Shown one piece after another: positions 10,735 through 21,315 of a stretch of 64,000 nucleotides of DNA. The notes beneath the pieces are model-generated. The model saw only the letters and a program-made list of their open reading frames with translations, searched no databases and was not told where the DNA came from. The position numbers and the translations under genes are program-made. The DNA comes from Notolepis coatsorum (taxonomy: Eukaryota > Chordata > Actinopteri > Aulopiformes > Paralepididae). The stretch is from NCBI GenBank assembly GCA_963971535.1, contig OZ020588.1, forward strand, positions 123,109,943 through 123,173,942, read 5' to 3'. The stretch's first letter is position 1; each line of letters starts with the position of its first letter.

Positions 10735-11095
10735 AGAGCATCCTCCTCAGGGAGTTTCAGAGCCTCCTCGGTGAGTTTCAGAACCTCCCTCTCAGTGAGG
10801 GAGCCTCCTCAGAGTTTCAGAGCCTCCTCCTCAGATTGTCAAGGTGAGTAGAACTTAAAAAGAAGTTCTGCTCTGTTGTATGTGTATTGAGCTTGGTGGG
10901 TGATGCAATGCAGTAGAGTTTGTTCTTCTGCTCTGCTCCCTACTAGTAGTGTGTATATTGGGTCAGAGCCTCCTCCTCAGGGAGTTTTAGAGCCTCCTCC
11001 TCAGGGAGTTTCAGAGCATCCTCGGTGAGTTCAGAGCCTCCCTCTCAGTGAGGGAGCCTCCTCAGAGTTTCAGAGTCTCCTCCTCAGAGATTCCT
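10735..11095 (+). repeat. Duplicated minisatellite based on GAGTTTCAGAGCCTCCTC
   Basis: Short units (GGGAGTTTCAGAGCCTCCTC and variants) form an array at 10735-10840. A second array with the same unit order follows at 10965-11095, about 230 bp apart. Non-coding. Confidence 0.85.
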
Positions 11096-11119
11096 AGTCC
11101 AATTGTTACATAGCTCAAT

Positions 11120-13057
11120 GTTGCAATATGTCTTTTCAATTTATTGCTCACGTGGGAAGTGGGTTCCCCATCCCCTCTTTTGTGGAGCAGGTTGACGGGG
11201 TGTTGTTTTCCCTCAGCCGCGTCGTATGGGACTCATGTCCATATTTTCGGCTTCTTGTCGTTCTCCCAGGTGGCTTGGAGGAACGGTATCTGGTTTTCTT
11301 GTTAGAATGTCCATTGATATGTTTTGGGTCTCGACGTGTACATAGTGCTGGCCCTGGGTACTTCTGATAGGAACCATGCATGGGCTTGCGCGCCTTGGTT
11401 GCTCATCATTGAAACAGCATTTTTATGGGGCAACTGGGATGGAGTTTGTCTCTTCCGAGCGCCAGTGTACTAGGCTTGTCTCGACGAATTCTTGTTCATC
11501 TCTGGAGGATGTTAACAGAATAGATCAAAGCATTGGTAGAGGGGTCTCACGCCCTTGGGGTGGGCCACCGGGCGCGGTACGAAAGGGACCGTCTGGGTGG
11601 CGCCCTCTATAATGTTTTGGATCAACACGCGTACCTACCCCCCTCCTGGGACTGGGGATGGCGCCGTGATTAGGGCACAGGACTGATTCTGGTCGCGCCG
11701 GACCAGGTCAGTTAACCCTTTGTCCGCCGGGGCGCAGATCTGCTGTTCTGGTACCCTGAGGGACTTGTGCCAGGGCGGTCCGGGCGTTGCAGGGTTTGAC
11801 GTTATGGTGATGTTCGTGGTTATGTTACTACGTGTTATCCCTCACTGTTGCTTGGTCCATGTTGTGTTGTACCTTGCACCGTGCTGAAGGAGCCTGGTCC
11901 TTCTCCATTCTTTTTCGCCCTTTCTTCTCCTGCTTAGGCGGGGCTGGGCGGGGGCTGTTGATGTGGTTCTTGTAGAACTCCTCTGGCATCCCTGTGTATG
12001 TCCCGGTCCGGCGGGCCCAGGTTCGAAATTGTTTTCGTCTACCTGTTGGCCTGGGTTAACCCTTTCTTGAAAACTGAAACACTTGTACTGCGGTATAGCC
12101 AGTGTATACCCGCAGTTGTGTTTTGGAGTTTTTTCTTGGGGGGTTATAGGAACTACCGCCTCATGTTAGAACCAAGGGGGTGGTTGGTTCCCTGGTGTGT
12201 TGGTAGCGGAGTCAACTCTCGGGGTAGGCCGGGTTTGGCCCTGTCTACCTGTGAGTGTGCCCCCGCACTTTTCATGATGTCTGCCAATCATGTCAGCCTT
12301 CTCTGCCTCGGCCCCTCTAGAGAGTCGAGGTTTTTTTTGTGTAGGCTGCGACATGGTGCACAGCATGCCAGCATATGCCCCTTCCGCCGGGGTGCTGTTT
12401 CAGCAGACCCCTTTGGCGCCTGTCTAGTCCGCAGTGCTCCAGGCTCAGGTCGAGTGGCCTGTTGCCTGGATTGAGGGGTCGACCTCTTTAGGGGGTTGTC
12501 ACCCCGGTGTGCTGCCTGGTCCCGCTGTGGGTGTAGCCTCTTGAGTGCTTCGGGGTGGCGTGCTGTAGGGGGGAAGGGCCTGCTCTTGGATGGGCCCTGT
12601 CCGAATACGCTGGCGATGTGGGGGGTGGTGTCACTAGTGACCGCCTGGTGGGGTCTAGATGCTGCTGTGTCGTTGGCCTCTCCAGGCCCCCTTTTCCGGG
12701 GGGGTCCAGTCCCTTCCTGGGTCTGGGTCCTCTTTCGCGCTCCGCTGTCTACGGCCTTGCCAGAGGGTTGGGCTTTTGCTCTTGACCCCGTGATGTTAGG
12801 GGTTGTAACGGGGGTTTTGTTAATTTCCGTTCGTTCCCTAGTGGCATGTGTGTTGCGCGTTTGTGTAGTCGTGGGTAAGTCCCACGGTCTGCTCACCCTG
12901 TGCGTTTGAGTTGCTAAACTCCTCTTCGCACAGTCGGATCCGATACCCTCCCGTCCTCTGCTAGGGGGGTCCGGGGGCTCGGGTCCTCCCCGGTTCTATT
13001 GGTTGTGGGGGGCCTCAGCGGGTACATTTGTCGAGCTTTTTTTCCTGTATTACAGTA
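11120..13057 (+). repeat. Large G+C-rich non-coding repeat, copy 2 body
   Basis: Collinear with 1-1972 and reverse-collinear with 46140-47390 (for example GAAAACTGAAACACTTGTAC near 12070). It lacks the 5S-like insert. At the corresponding place it has about 100 bp ending near GTGCTGAAGGAGCCTGGTCC, which copy 3 shares. So the 5S-free arrangement is found in two of three copies and is probably ancestral. No conserved coding frame. Confidence 0.75.
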
Positions 13058-13332
13058 GACGCAGAGTGGAGCTATACAATATATAACGTACGGTTATGTA
13101 TATAACCATAGTTATATAAGTAAAGTGACGCTCTGCGTCGGAATCACTGAGGACCCCATGGTCTTGCCTTTGTGGTGAAAGACTTGGGAAGGAGCTGTTA
13201 GTATGGCCACACCCCTGCTTATGTAGAGGAGCGGATGGGGGTGTGGCCAGGCAGATGAGGTGTGTAAAGGTGCATGTGAAAATGTATTCAGTGCTAATAC
13301 TGATATGGAAGAGTATTACAGTAGACGCAGAG
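13058..13332 (+). mobile_element. Right terminal module of large repeat, copy 2 (split by BEL, resumes 20770-20806)
   Basis: Contains ATAACCATAGTTATATAAG and GACGCTCTGCGTC at 13104-13140. The inverted partner begins at GACGCAG (13324) and, after removal of the BEL element and one CAGAG, continues at 20770 with CGTCACTATACTCATATAAC up to CATTAATTGG. The palindromic plan equals that of 1973-2265 and 45856-46139. Confidence 0.75.
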
Positions 13333-14514
13333 TGTTGTGAAGGGCCAGATTAAACTGAGAGTCTACCTTTATTGTTTGATATACTTTGTATATTATTTAT
13401 ATATATACACGGAATATCCCTTTACCTACGTTCAAACCAGAGTAATATTCGCTCTCCTTATTGGATAGCACCCTAGGCTCCAGGCAGTCTCGCACTCAGA
13501 CAGGTGCAATGGGCGAGTTTGGGGCATGTCAGAACATGCCCGGAGTCAGCGTATTGATACCAGACAAGGTCTGAGGTTTGGAACTAGATAATCATTTAAG
13601 TATATATGCTGGCGCAGGTGTGCCCAGCAATAGTTAATTCAGTTCGTCTAAAGCAGCAGTGTGACAAGTTCGGTAACAGTGAAGTGAGCAAACGTGCGTT
13701 GAGAACATGTGCGAATAGTTTAGTAAAGTAACGTCAAGTTCGACCTAGTTTAATGTGAAGTAAATAGTCGTTCATTTATTGTATATCGTGCAACCATAGT
13801 TCGTTCGTGTGTAGCATTGGACATGTACACAGGAGAATCGGCGTCGGCGATTGCAGAACCATTACTGGTTGGATTGTATTGATTTGGAACGTGGTATCCG
13901 GAGAAGAGCATCGTTGATTTCCACTATCGTTTGGGATTCAACCTTGTGAGGATTACAACTCGGGCCTCCCTCGTGGACGGGGCTGGCTAGCTGTCATCAA
14001 TGCTGTCGGGCATTTGGATTACAATTATTGCTTTTGCTGCTGATCAAGGGAGTTTACAAGGACCGACTCCTGTACCTGGAGTCTCTTTATTCCTCATTGA
14101 ATCAGACGGAGTACCCGAACATTCCTCTACCCTCCAGGCCTTACACCCCGGAGGGAACCCATTGTCTCAGTCTGTACCAGTGTTGCCCTATATAATTGCT
14201 ACTATACGACAGGTGGTGTCAACTTAGACCCATCGTAGGATTCCTGCTATTCTTAGTGACTCATGCTCTTGACTGACTTTATGTATATTCTTCGCCATAC
14301 AAGCGCGACCCTAATTCTCATTCTGTAACCTAACGTTGCCTAATAATAATAAATTACCCTCAAATACTATTTCTTTGTCAATGCCGTGTTCTTGTGGGTG
14401 TTCACCATCTATATTTGATGTACTGTCTGGCCAGTAATTAAAGTACATAACTAGCAGTGGTTTAATCTATCACAATCTTTAATACAGTCAGGGTTTTGTA
14501 ACCCCTCAGTTACA
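13333..14514 (+). repeat. Left LTR of BEL element
   Basis: 1,182 bp, TG...CA. TATA-like TATATAT at 13601-13607 and polyadenylation signal AATAAA at 14348-14353. The right LTR, once its inserted hAT element and one duplicated 8-mer are subtracted, is 1,186 bp and near-identical. Confidence 0.92.
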
Positions 14515-14516
14515 AT

Positions 14517-14533
14517 TGGTCCTTCGAGCCGGA
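14517..14533 (+). promoter_or_regulatory. Primer-binding site, tRNA-Tyr type
   Basis: TGGTCCTTCGAGCCGGA begins two bases after the left LTR. It is a 17/17 complement of the 3' end of tRNA-Tyr (TCCGGCTCGAAGGACCA) as I remember it. Confidence 0.85.
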
Positions 14534-14572
14534 GGGTATCAGTGTAATATTTAATATAATATTAATATTGAC

Positions 14573-14830
14573 ATGGCCAGCGGTGAACACTCTCCAAGCG
14601 GCTCCCCCAAGCTAGAACGCCCGCAGCGCAAACGTCAGCCACCTCCATATCTGGAGGAATTCGCTTTCGTTCTACCCCCTAGCTTATCTAAACGGACGTT
14701 AAATACGAATAAAATGGATAGTTTAAGCATTCCCACTCCTATCGACTTGGCGGCCCCGCCAGTAGAGACCCCAGAGGGTTCAAACAAAACTGACTTAGCT
14801 CACGGGGGGACCAAGCGGGACATGACGTGA
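14573..14830 (+). CDS. N-terminal Gag leader frame of the BEL element
   Basis: 85 codons, first ATG after the primer site (MASGEHSPSGSPKLE...). Low-complexity, proline/serine-rich, with a basic RPQRKRQPPP stretch. It overlaps the next frame, open from 14794, by 37 bases in the -1 phase; the overlap contains GGGGGG at 14804-14809. This could be a programmed -1 shift joining it to Gag, or a plain indel in a G-run. BEL elements usually have one continuous frame, so a mutation is the simpler reading. Confidence 0.6.
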   Translation: MASGEHSPSGSPKLERPQRKRQPPPYLEEFAFVLPPSLSKRTLNTNKMDSLSIPTPIDLAAPPVETPEGSNKTDLAHGGTKRDMT

Positions 14831-17800
14831 CTATACCTCCAGACAGCGTCACCGGGATAGACCCCGGATTGCTCCAGGATAAAGAAAGCGCTCCAGGGAT
14901 AGACCCCGGTGCACAACCAACCCAAGAGCGCGTACCCGAGACAGCCCTCGGCGCGCAACCACGAGAAGAGTACCACGCTCAAGAGATAGACCTCGGAGCG
15001 TGCCAGGAGAACAGGTCTCCACCAAGCCCTGTCAACGCCCGATCACCTCCATCGGTGTCATCCCCCAGCGAGGCTGACCAGAGACTGGCGCAAGCCTTAA
15101 TCGCCACGCTGACAGCTTCAACCGAAAGAGACCGTCTCCAAGCACAGACACTTAGTGAGCGCGAACACTCTGCAGTGGAACGAGAACGCCTCCAGGCGCA
15201 ACAACAGAGCGAGCGAGAACGCATCCGACTAGAAGAGAGTCGCCTCCAGGCCGACACAGCGATGACCATCAGACTGGAAGAGAGGCGCCTCCAGGCTGAA
15301 GAAACCATTCAGCGAGACCGTACCAACGCGCAACGCGATGCACAGCGCGACGCCGCCAATGCACAGCGCGAGGCGGAACGAGACCGCGCCAATGCACAGC
15401 GCGACGCCGCCAATGCACAGCGCGAAGCGGAGCGGGACCGCCTGCAGGCGCAGATGATAGAACAATTGATCCAGAGGGCTACCCCCCACTCCTCCACGCG
15501 GAGCTCCCGGAGATCATCACGACACGCGTTGAGGGCACCTTCCCCTCCCCGACACATCTACACGGGACCCAGCCAGCAGGAAGAACCTGTTCACGTCACC
15601 GAGCCCTCTCCCCGACCAGACTACACGGGACCCAGCCAGCAGGAAGAACCTGCCTACGTCGCCGAGCCCCCTCCCCGACCGGTCTATACGGGACCCAGCC
15701 AACGGGAAGATCCCGCCTACGTCGCCGAGAAACTAACTAGAAGACTCCAGGACCTAGCGGAGGAAGAGGAGGGATATCAAGCCCACCAGCACGAACCCAT
15801 CTTGGACCAGGAGGCCCAGTACAGCCCCGACCCCAGCCCCGAGCCACTGCGTTACGAACCCCCGACCCAAACCAAGGTTGAGTTTAATACACAGTCAGCA
15901 CCGAGGAGCAGCATCTGGGGGCCCGGCCTCTGGTACCCACCCAGCACTAACCCACGACCCCACGTACGGGGAGACTCGCCCAGGAGGCCTCTCCCCCTAC
16001 GCTCATCGGTGTCCCAGCCATGCATGGCATCTTACCTTGGCGCACCGACATTCCCAGACTTTACGCGCGAGGACAGAGCACAGTACACGGAATTACGCAT
16101 GTGTTTGGAGACTATGATGTCCGATGTCCCCGACGAGTCGTACAAATATGCCATCCTCCTCAAGCATCTCAAGGTGCCCAGAGCGCATAACATAGCGCTG
16201 GCATATTCCAACTCAAGCACCCCATACTCCGCGGCTCTGGTGGCCCTCGACCAGCGCTATGGACGCATATGGGATTACGTGATCCAAGAAATACGAGATA
16301 TCGACCGCCTCTCCCCAGCCAAAGACAATAGAGCACTAGATGACCTCTCTATCAAGGTACAATCCCTCGTGGGGATGCTGGGGTCACAAAAGGAGAAGGG
16401 GAGACATGAACTGTATGCAAATTCTAACGTGGAGCGGATACTGGAGAAGCTCCCTCCAGCCCGTCAAGAGCGTTTTCGGCGGCAGAGAGACCACAGTGAC
16501 CCCAACGGCCCAGAACCATCCCTCCTAGACCTAGCTGACTTCCTCGCCAGGGAAGTTAGCAGTCTACGATTGGACACATTCGTGTGGAGTGGCTCTGACC
16601 CTAGAGATGGACCGAGAAGGTTCAATGACAACCGCCGGGCCGTGACAGTTATGCACCAAGCCGAGGTTGAGCCACGGCAGACGAGCCACAACACCCACGT
16701 CAATGAGAAGTGGAAGGCTGTCTGTCAGTACTGTGCAAATGAACATTGGCTGTCTCAATGTGACACCTTCAAGAAGCTGACCGCTGACGAGGTGAGTCAG
16801 TGGATCAAAGCCAACCGCCGCTGCTTCCGCTGCGCGCGCAGCCATATGGCAGCGGAGTGCCGCCTAAAGAAAAGATGCAGCAAGTGCGACAGCGCCCACC
16901 TGGAAGTCCTGCATGACAGCAACAATTGTCCGCCAGGACAACCAAGTAGGCCCGTCACGGTGATGTATCAGGCCGAGGCGGTGTCACCACAGACCAGTCC
17001 TGAAACCACCCCCTGGTGTCCCGACTGTCGCAGCAGACACGGGGACCCACAGTGCCACCCGTACTACCCCGAGTCGGTGCCACCACCGCCGAGTTACAAC
17101 TCCCCCGCCAGAGAGGAATGGGAGATTGTCTGTACTTACTGCGACGGCGGACACTGGCTGGCACAGTGCGACGAATACAAGACACTGAACCCCGTCCAAA
17201 TTGATCAGTGGCGTGAGGCGGACCAGGCGGGCGCCGCTCACCGCGCATCACTCTGCGGGGCCCACCAGCGAAGATTAGCCAAACAAGGCAACCGACCAAC
17301 AGGAGTGCTCCACATAGACCCCAAGCATAGCAGGACCCCCCGAGTGCTCATCAAAGTGGTCAGAGTGCTCCTGAGTTACGAGGACAAGGTCCTGGACACT
17401 TACGCCGTCCTAGACGATGGGTCTGAAAAGACTCTCCTCCTCGCTTCCGCCGCAGCCCAGTTGGGCCTGCAGGGTGCCAAAGAAACAATGACAATCCGTA
17501 CTATTCAGCGAGACCTGAAAACCATAAAGGGCAAGAACGTCTCATTCAAAATAGCAGCGGTCGGGCAGCCCGAGAAGCGGTACAGCATCACTAAAGCATT
17601 TACAGGCCATGACATAGGTCTGTCAAGCTACAACTACCCCATCCCACAGCTGATGGCGAAGTACGAGCACCTACGCAGACTACCTATACCGCTTATCGAC
17701 GGCGCCACACCGACCCTGCTCATAGGCTCCGACCACGCGGACCTCCTTGTCCCAATCGAGGCGGCCCACATCGGACCTAAAGGATGCCCAGTCGCGGTTC

Positions 17801-17964
17801 AGACCCGACTGGGGTGGACGCTCCAGGGCCCCCTCTATGGACTTGACAGTCAACCCACGTCTACACGCTGCCTGCACACAAAGGTGAGTGACACAGGCCA
17901 CTCTCTCGTACAGCCCGTTGAGAGGCTATTGACATTAGACGAGAAGCCTGTGAGAGAACCGTGA
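14827..17964 (+). CDS. gag-pro: Gag-protease polyprotein of the BEL element
   Basis: About 1,045 codons without a stop. The frame is open from 14794 and has no ATG at its start (14827 is GTG), so it needs the upstream frame or an internal ATG. Residues 85-215 are a charged E/R/Q coiled-coil with repeated RDAANAQREAERDR blocks. Residues 243-300 hold three 23-residue repeats (YTGPSQQEEP...). Residues 400-590 match the Pao Gag domain (DUF1759 type). Zinc knuckles lie at 633-645 and 666-678, with a second set at 731-780. Residues 840-1005 are the DUF1758-type aspartic protease with LDDGSEKTLL near 862. After residue 1045 Pol is lost. The product would form particles and bind RNA. Confidence 0.88.
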   Translation: MTIPPDSVTGIDPGLLQDKESAPGIDPGAQPTQERVPETALGAQPREEYHAQEIDLGACQENRSPPSPVNARSPPSVSSPSEADQRLAQALIATLTASTERDRLQAQTLSEREHSAVERERLQAQQQSERERIRLEESRLQADTAMTIRLEERRLQAEETIQRDRTNAQRDAQRDAANAQREAERDRANAQRDAANAQREAERDRLQAQMIEQLIQRATPHSSTRSSRRSSRHALRAPSPPRHIYTGPSQQEEPVHVTEPSPRPDYTGPSQQEEPAYVAEPPPRPVYTGPSQREDPAYVAEKLTRRLQDLAEEEEGYQAHQHEPILDQEAQYSPDPSPEPLRYEPPTQTKVEFNTQSAPRSSIWGPGLWYPPSTNPRPHVRGDSPRRPLPLRSSVSQPCMASYLGAPTFPDFTREDRAQYTELRMCLETMMSDVPDESYKYAILLKHLKVPRAHNIALAYSNSSTPYSAALVALDQRYGRIWDYVIQEIRDIDRLSPAKDNRALDDLSIKVQSLVGMLGSQKEKGRHELYANSNVERILEKLPPARQERFRRQRDHSDPNGPEPSLLDLADFLAREVSSLRLDTFVWSGSDPRDGPRRFNDNRRAVTVMHQAEVEPRQTSHNTHVNEKWKAVCQYCANEHWLSQCDTFKKLTADEVSQWIKANRRCFRCARSHMAAECRLKKRCSKCDSAHLEVLHDSNNCPPGQPSRPVTVMYQAEAVSPQTSPETTPWCPDCRSRHGDPQCHPYYPESVPPPPSYNSPAREEWEIVCTYCDGGHWLAQCDEYKTLNPVQIDQWREADQAGAAHRASLCGAHQRRLAKQGNRPTGVLHIDPKHSRTPRVLIKVVRVLLSYEDKVLDTYAVLDDGSEKTLLLASAAAQLGLQGAKETMTIRTIQRDLKTIKGKNVSFKIAAVGQPEKRYSITKAFTGHDIGLSSYNYPIPQLMAKYEHLRRLPIPLIDGATPTLLIGSDHADLLVPIEAAHIGPKGCPVAVQTRLGWTLQGPLYGLDSQPTSTRCLHTKVSDTGHSLVQPVERLLTLDEKPVREP
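15544..15730 (+). repeat. Coding tandem repeat, 69-bp units, in BEL gag
   Basis: Three in-frame units each encoding YTGPSQ(Q/R)E(E/D)P followed by a valine/glutamate/proline linker. Preceded at 15330-15440 by shorter repeats encoding QRDAANAQREAERDR. Both keep the frame. Confidence 0.85.
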
Positions 17965-18054
17965 GCTCAAGAAGAGGGAGTTCCGAACTCCACCCCCCTC
18001 AGCTGCGCTCCAAGCGACGTAGCTGACCTCGAACCCAGCACCCCAAGCGACTTC

Positions 18055-18453
18055 TTGATGGGGCGGCCGGAACCGGCCCCTCCTCAGACGGGGTACAGAC
18101 CGAACAAGAGGAAAAGACGGAGGATGTGGAGACACAGCCAAGCACAGATCAACCAGTCTCAGGCCCGCTTCCTCCTAAGCTCCCTACCATCCCTTCCAGC
18201 CCGTCAGAAGCGGGTCAAGGACAGGGACAACTTAAAAGTGGACACAGTCGTTATGATCATGGACCAGTCACTACCCCGAGCTATGTGGCCGGCCGGCCGC
18301 GTAAGCAAAGTGATCACTGGTGCCGACGGGAAGGTCAGAGCGGCAGAAGTTATTGTCCAAGGGCGGACTTACACCCGACCCGTGGCGAGGCTGATAGAGT
18401 TGCCAGAGCTCCCTGACTCCCCTGATGACGATCATGACCCACTGACTTTGTAG
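18055..18453 (+). pseudogene. Remnant of the BEL Pol C-terminus (DUF5641-like)
   Basis: 132 codons containing a basic NKRKRRRMWRHSQ stretch and then DNLKVDTVVMI, SLPRAMWPAGRV and RPVARLIELP, the usual last domain of BEL/Pao integrase polyproteins. It sits 90 bp after the gag-protease stop, where more than 2.5 kb of RT, RNase H and integrase would be expected. It therefore marks the right boundary of an internal deletion. Confidence 0.82.
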
Positions 18454-18537
18454 ATTGCCCTACTCCCCACAGCAGACATTGAGCAGTTGACTGGACTATT
18501 AATCTGTCTCCCTTAACTAATTAGGTGCGGACTAATT

Positions 18538-18547
18538 AGGAGGCGGC
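18538..18547 (+). promoter_or_regulatory. Polypurine tract of BEL element
   Basis: AGGAGGCGGC abuts the right LTR start at 18548, the position of the plus-strand primer in LTR elements. It contains one interrupting pyrimidine plus the terminal C. Confidence 0.6.
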
Positions 18548-20764
18548 TGTTGTGAAGGGCCAGATTCAACTGAGAGTCTACCTTTATTGTTTGATATACT
18601 TTGTATATTATTTATATATATACACGGAATATCCCTTTACCTACGTTCAAACCAGAGTAATATTCGCTCTCCTTATTGGATAGCACCCTAGGCTCCAGGC
18701 AGTCTCGCACTCAGACAGGTGCAATGGGCGAGTTTGGGGCATGTCAGAACCCAAATGCCCGGAGTCAGCGTATTGATAACAGACAAGGTCTGAGGTTTGG
18801 AACTAGATAATCATTTAAGTATATATGCTGGCGCAGGTGTGCCCAGCAGTAGTTCATTCAGTTCGTCTAAAGCAGCAGTGTGACAAGTTCGGTAACAGTG
18901 AAGTGAGCAACCGTGCGTTGAGAACATGTGCGAATAGTTTAGTAAAGTAACGTCAAGTTCGACCTAGTTTAATGTGAAGTAAATAGTCGTTCATTTATTG
19001 TATATCGTGCAACCACAGTTCGTTCGTGTGTAGCATTGGACATGTACACAGGAGAATCGGCGTCGGCGATTGCAGAACCATTACTGGTTGGATTGTATTG
19101 ATTTGGAACGTGGTATCCGGAGAAGAGCATCGTTGATTTCCACTATCGTTTGGGATTCAACCTCGTGAGGATTACAACTCGGGCCTGCCTCGTGGACGGG
19201 GCTGGCTAGCTGTCATCAATGCTGTCGGGCATTTGGATTACAATTATTGCTTTTGCTGCTGATCAAGGGAGTTTACAAGGACCGACTCCTGTACCTGGAG
19301 TCTCTTTATTCCTCATTGAATCAGACGGAGTACCCGAACATTCCTCTACCCTCCAGGCCTTACACCCCGGAGGGAACCCATTGTCTCAGTCGGTACCAGT
19401 TAGGGGTGGACGGTATAAACGGTATACAGTATAAACGGTATGAATTTGCTCTACGGTATGGATTCTGACTATACCGTGTAACCGGTAGGGCAACTCTAAA
19501 ATAGCAATGACGTCATGTAACCACAGCGCGACTATTTCACTCGCATTTGCCCCTAAAAATAGATAGAATTAGTCATAGATAATAGATATGTGCGAACTGG
19601 AAAAAGTTATTTAGGAGGCTTTGCGCAGTAGGCGTGCCAGCCCCTACCGCACGCATGTAAACACGGGTCTAGTAGTCTAGTGGGAGGACGGCGGCGTCTC
19701 CCTGAGCTAACGTTAGCTTAGCTACCGTTACAAAATGACCCAGTCAACTATTCACTTTTAGTTTAATACATGATGAGGCATTGTCTAACCGAACGGTATC
19801 TAGTCGGCCAGCTACCGATAGCTCCTGACATCAACAAACGCTCCACAAAGTCTAGTAGAGAGTAGACGTGTATGCTACCTGTTAGCTCACGTTAGAGCAA
19901 GTTAGTTCACCGTTCAAAACGAAATGTCCCATTGAACTAAATAATTCACTGAGGCGTTGTATTAACGTTATATATCCGGCTAGCAGTAGCTACAGATAGC
20001 TTCTGATATCAATGTCTTATAACACTGATTCGATGCGTATTCGAGCTGAGGGCTTGCTGAGCACAGTTAAGTAACGTTATGCCAATAGGGTCCAGGTGCA
20101 GCGCCGGAGAATCCTGGCCGTAGCTCTGCTCGAGGCTACTCGAGTATAGGTCCAGGTGCAGCTCCGGAGAATCCTGGCCATAGCTGGAGGCTACTAGAGT
20201 ACACACAGACAGTGGAGCTTGTTGCGTGGTGGCGATGTCTCGCAGATAATACAAGTACAAGTCTAATTATATAATATATATATTTTATAAAAAAAAATAA
20301 AAAATTATATAAAATAATTTTTTTTTTTTTTATCAAAAACGATGATACCGTGATATATACCGTTACCGTCTATGCTTCAAATTATACCGTGATATACATT
20401 TTAGACCATACCGTCCACCCCTAGTACCAGTGTTGCCCTATATAATTGCTACTATACGACAGGTGGTGTCAACTTAGACCCATCGTAGGATTCCTGCTAT
20501 TCTTAGTGACTCATGCTCTTGACTAACTTTACGTATATTCTTCGCCATACAAGCGCGACCCTAATTCTCATTCTGTAACCTAACGTTGCCTAATAATAAT
20601 AAATTACCCTCAAATACTATTTATTTGTCAATGCCGTGTTCTTGTGGGTGTTCACCATCTATATTTGATGTACTGTCTGGCCAGTAATTAAAGTACATAA
20701 CTAGCAGTGGTTTAATCTATCACAATCTTTAATACAGTCAGGGTTTTGTAACCCCTCAGTTACA
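18548..20764 (+). repeat. Right LTR of BEL element, interrupted by hAT
   Basis: Same ends as the left LTR. It is continuous from 18548 to 19400 and from 20432 to 20764. The left LTR at 14170-14190 shows the uninterrupted sequence. Confidence 0.92.
19401..20423. mobile_element. hAT non-autonomous element (1,023 bp) in the BEL LTR
   Basis: Terminal inverted repeats TAGGGGTGGACGGTAT and ATACCGTCCACCCCTA. Perfect 8-bp target-site duplication GTACCAGT (19393-19400 and 20424-20431). The left LTR provides the empty site. No transposase frame. Short direct repeats (AGGTCCAGGTGCAGC(G/T)CCGG near 20088 and 20149) lie inside. Confidence 0.95.
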
Positions 20765-21315
20765 CAGAGCGTCACTATACTCATATAACTATGGTTATAT
20801 ACATTAATTGGCTGGTGTAAGAACTACTCTGGAAAGCTCCGCCCATCTCCTTCTCTTGAAAAATCTTCACGACACGCCATTTTCTCCATGTCGAGTCAGA
20901 GGTAACTCAGGTAAGTTTCTCCCCCTAATCACATATTCATTAATTAATTCGGTAGCTATTGGCTTCCAGCAACTTGCAAGAGGTAATGTTAATGTTGTTA
21001 ATACAAGGTGGAGGGGTGATTGTGAATTTTATCTTTTGAAAAAAAATATTTAAAAAAAAACACTGGAAAATCCTGATATTACCAAGCTAACATTGGCTTA
21101 GTGACGAACATTTGCACGCCATGTTCTGAGGTAAATTTGTCCTACAGTATGAAATCAATTAACAGTTATTTGGCATTTGACCAACGTTATTCTTTTGTTA
21201 AGTCCACAGATTTTAGCGATGGCCAAGACTGCACGTGTAGGCGCTATTTCACGTTGAGGCCTTGGTTTGGTGAGTTTTAGCTTAGCTTGGAAGGTGTCTT
21301 GCTAGCTAATGTTAA

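Larger units (their letters stand above)
13333..20764 (+). mobile_element. BEL/Pao LTR retrotransposon lacking RT, RNase H and integrase
   Basis: LTRs begin TGTTGTGAAG and end GTTACA. The 5-bp target-site duplication CAGAG (13328-13332 and 20765-20769) is perfect. A tRNA-Tyr primer site follows the left LTR, and a purine tract precedes the right LTR. The coding part keeps gag and the protease (14573-17964) and the extreme C-terminus of Pol (18055-18453). About a thousand codons of RT, RNase H and integrase expected between them are missing, leaving about 90 bp. The right LTR also carries an hAT element (19401-20423). The copy would need enzymes from a relative, but its long gag-protease frame is unbroken. 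Confidence 0.92.

Noticed and set aside
11998..12896. 158- to 202-codon frames on both strands of repeat copy 2
   Set aside because: No domain, no conservation in the sister copies, and overlapping frames on both strands.
21238..21275. Short ATG frame (MAKTARVG) as a first exon of the SAMD3-like gene
   Set aside because: The homologous site in copy 2 has ACG in place of ATG, and the frame stops after about 13 codons.
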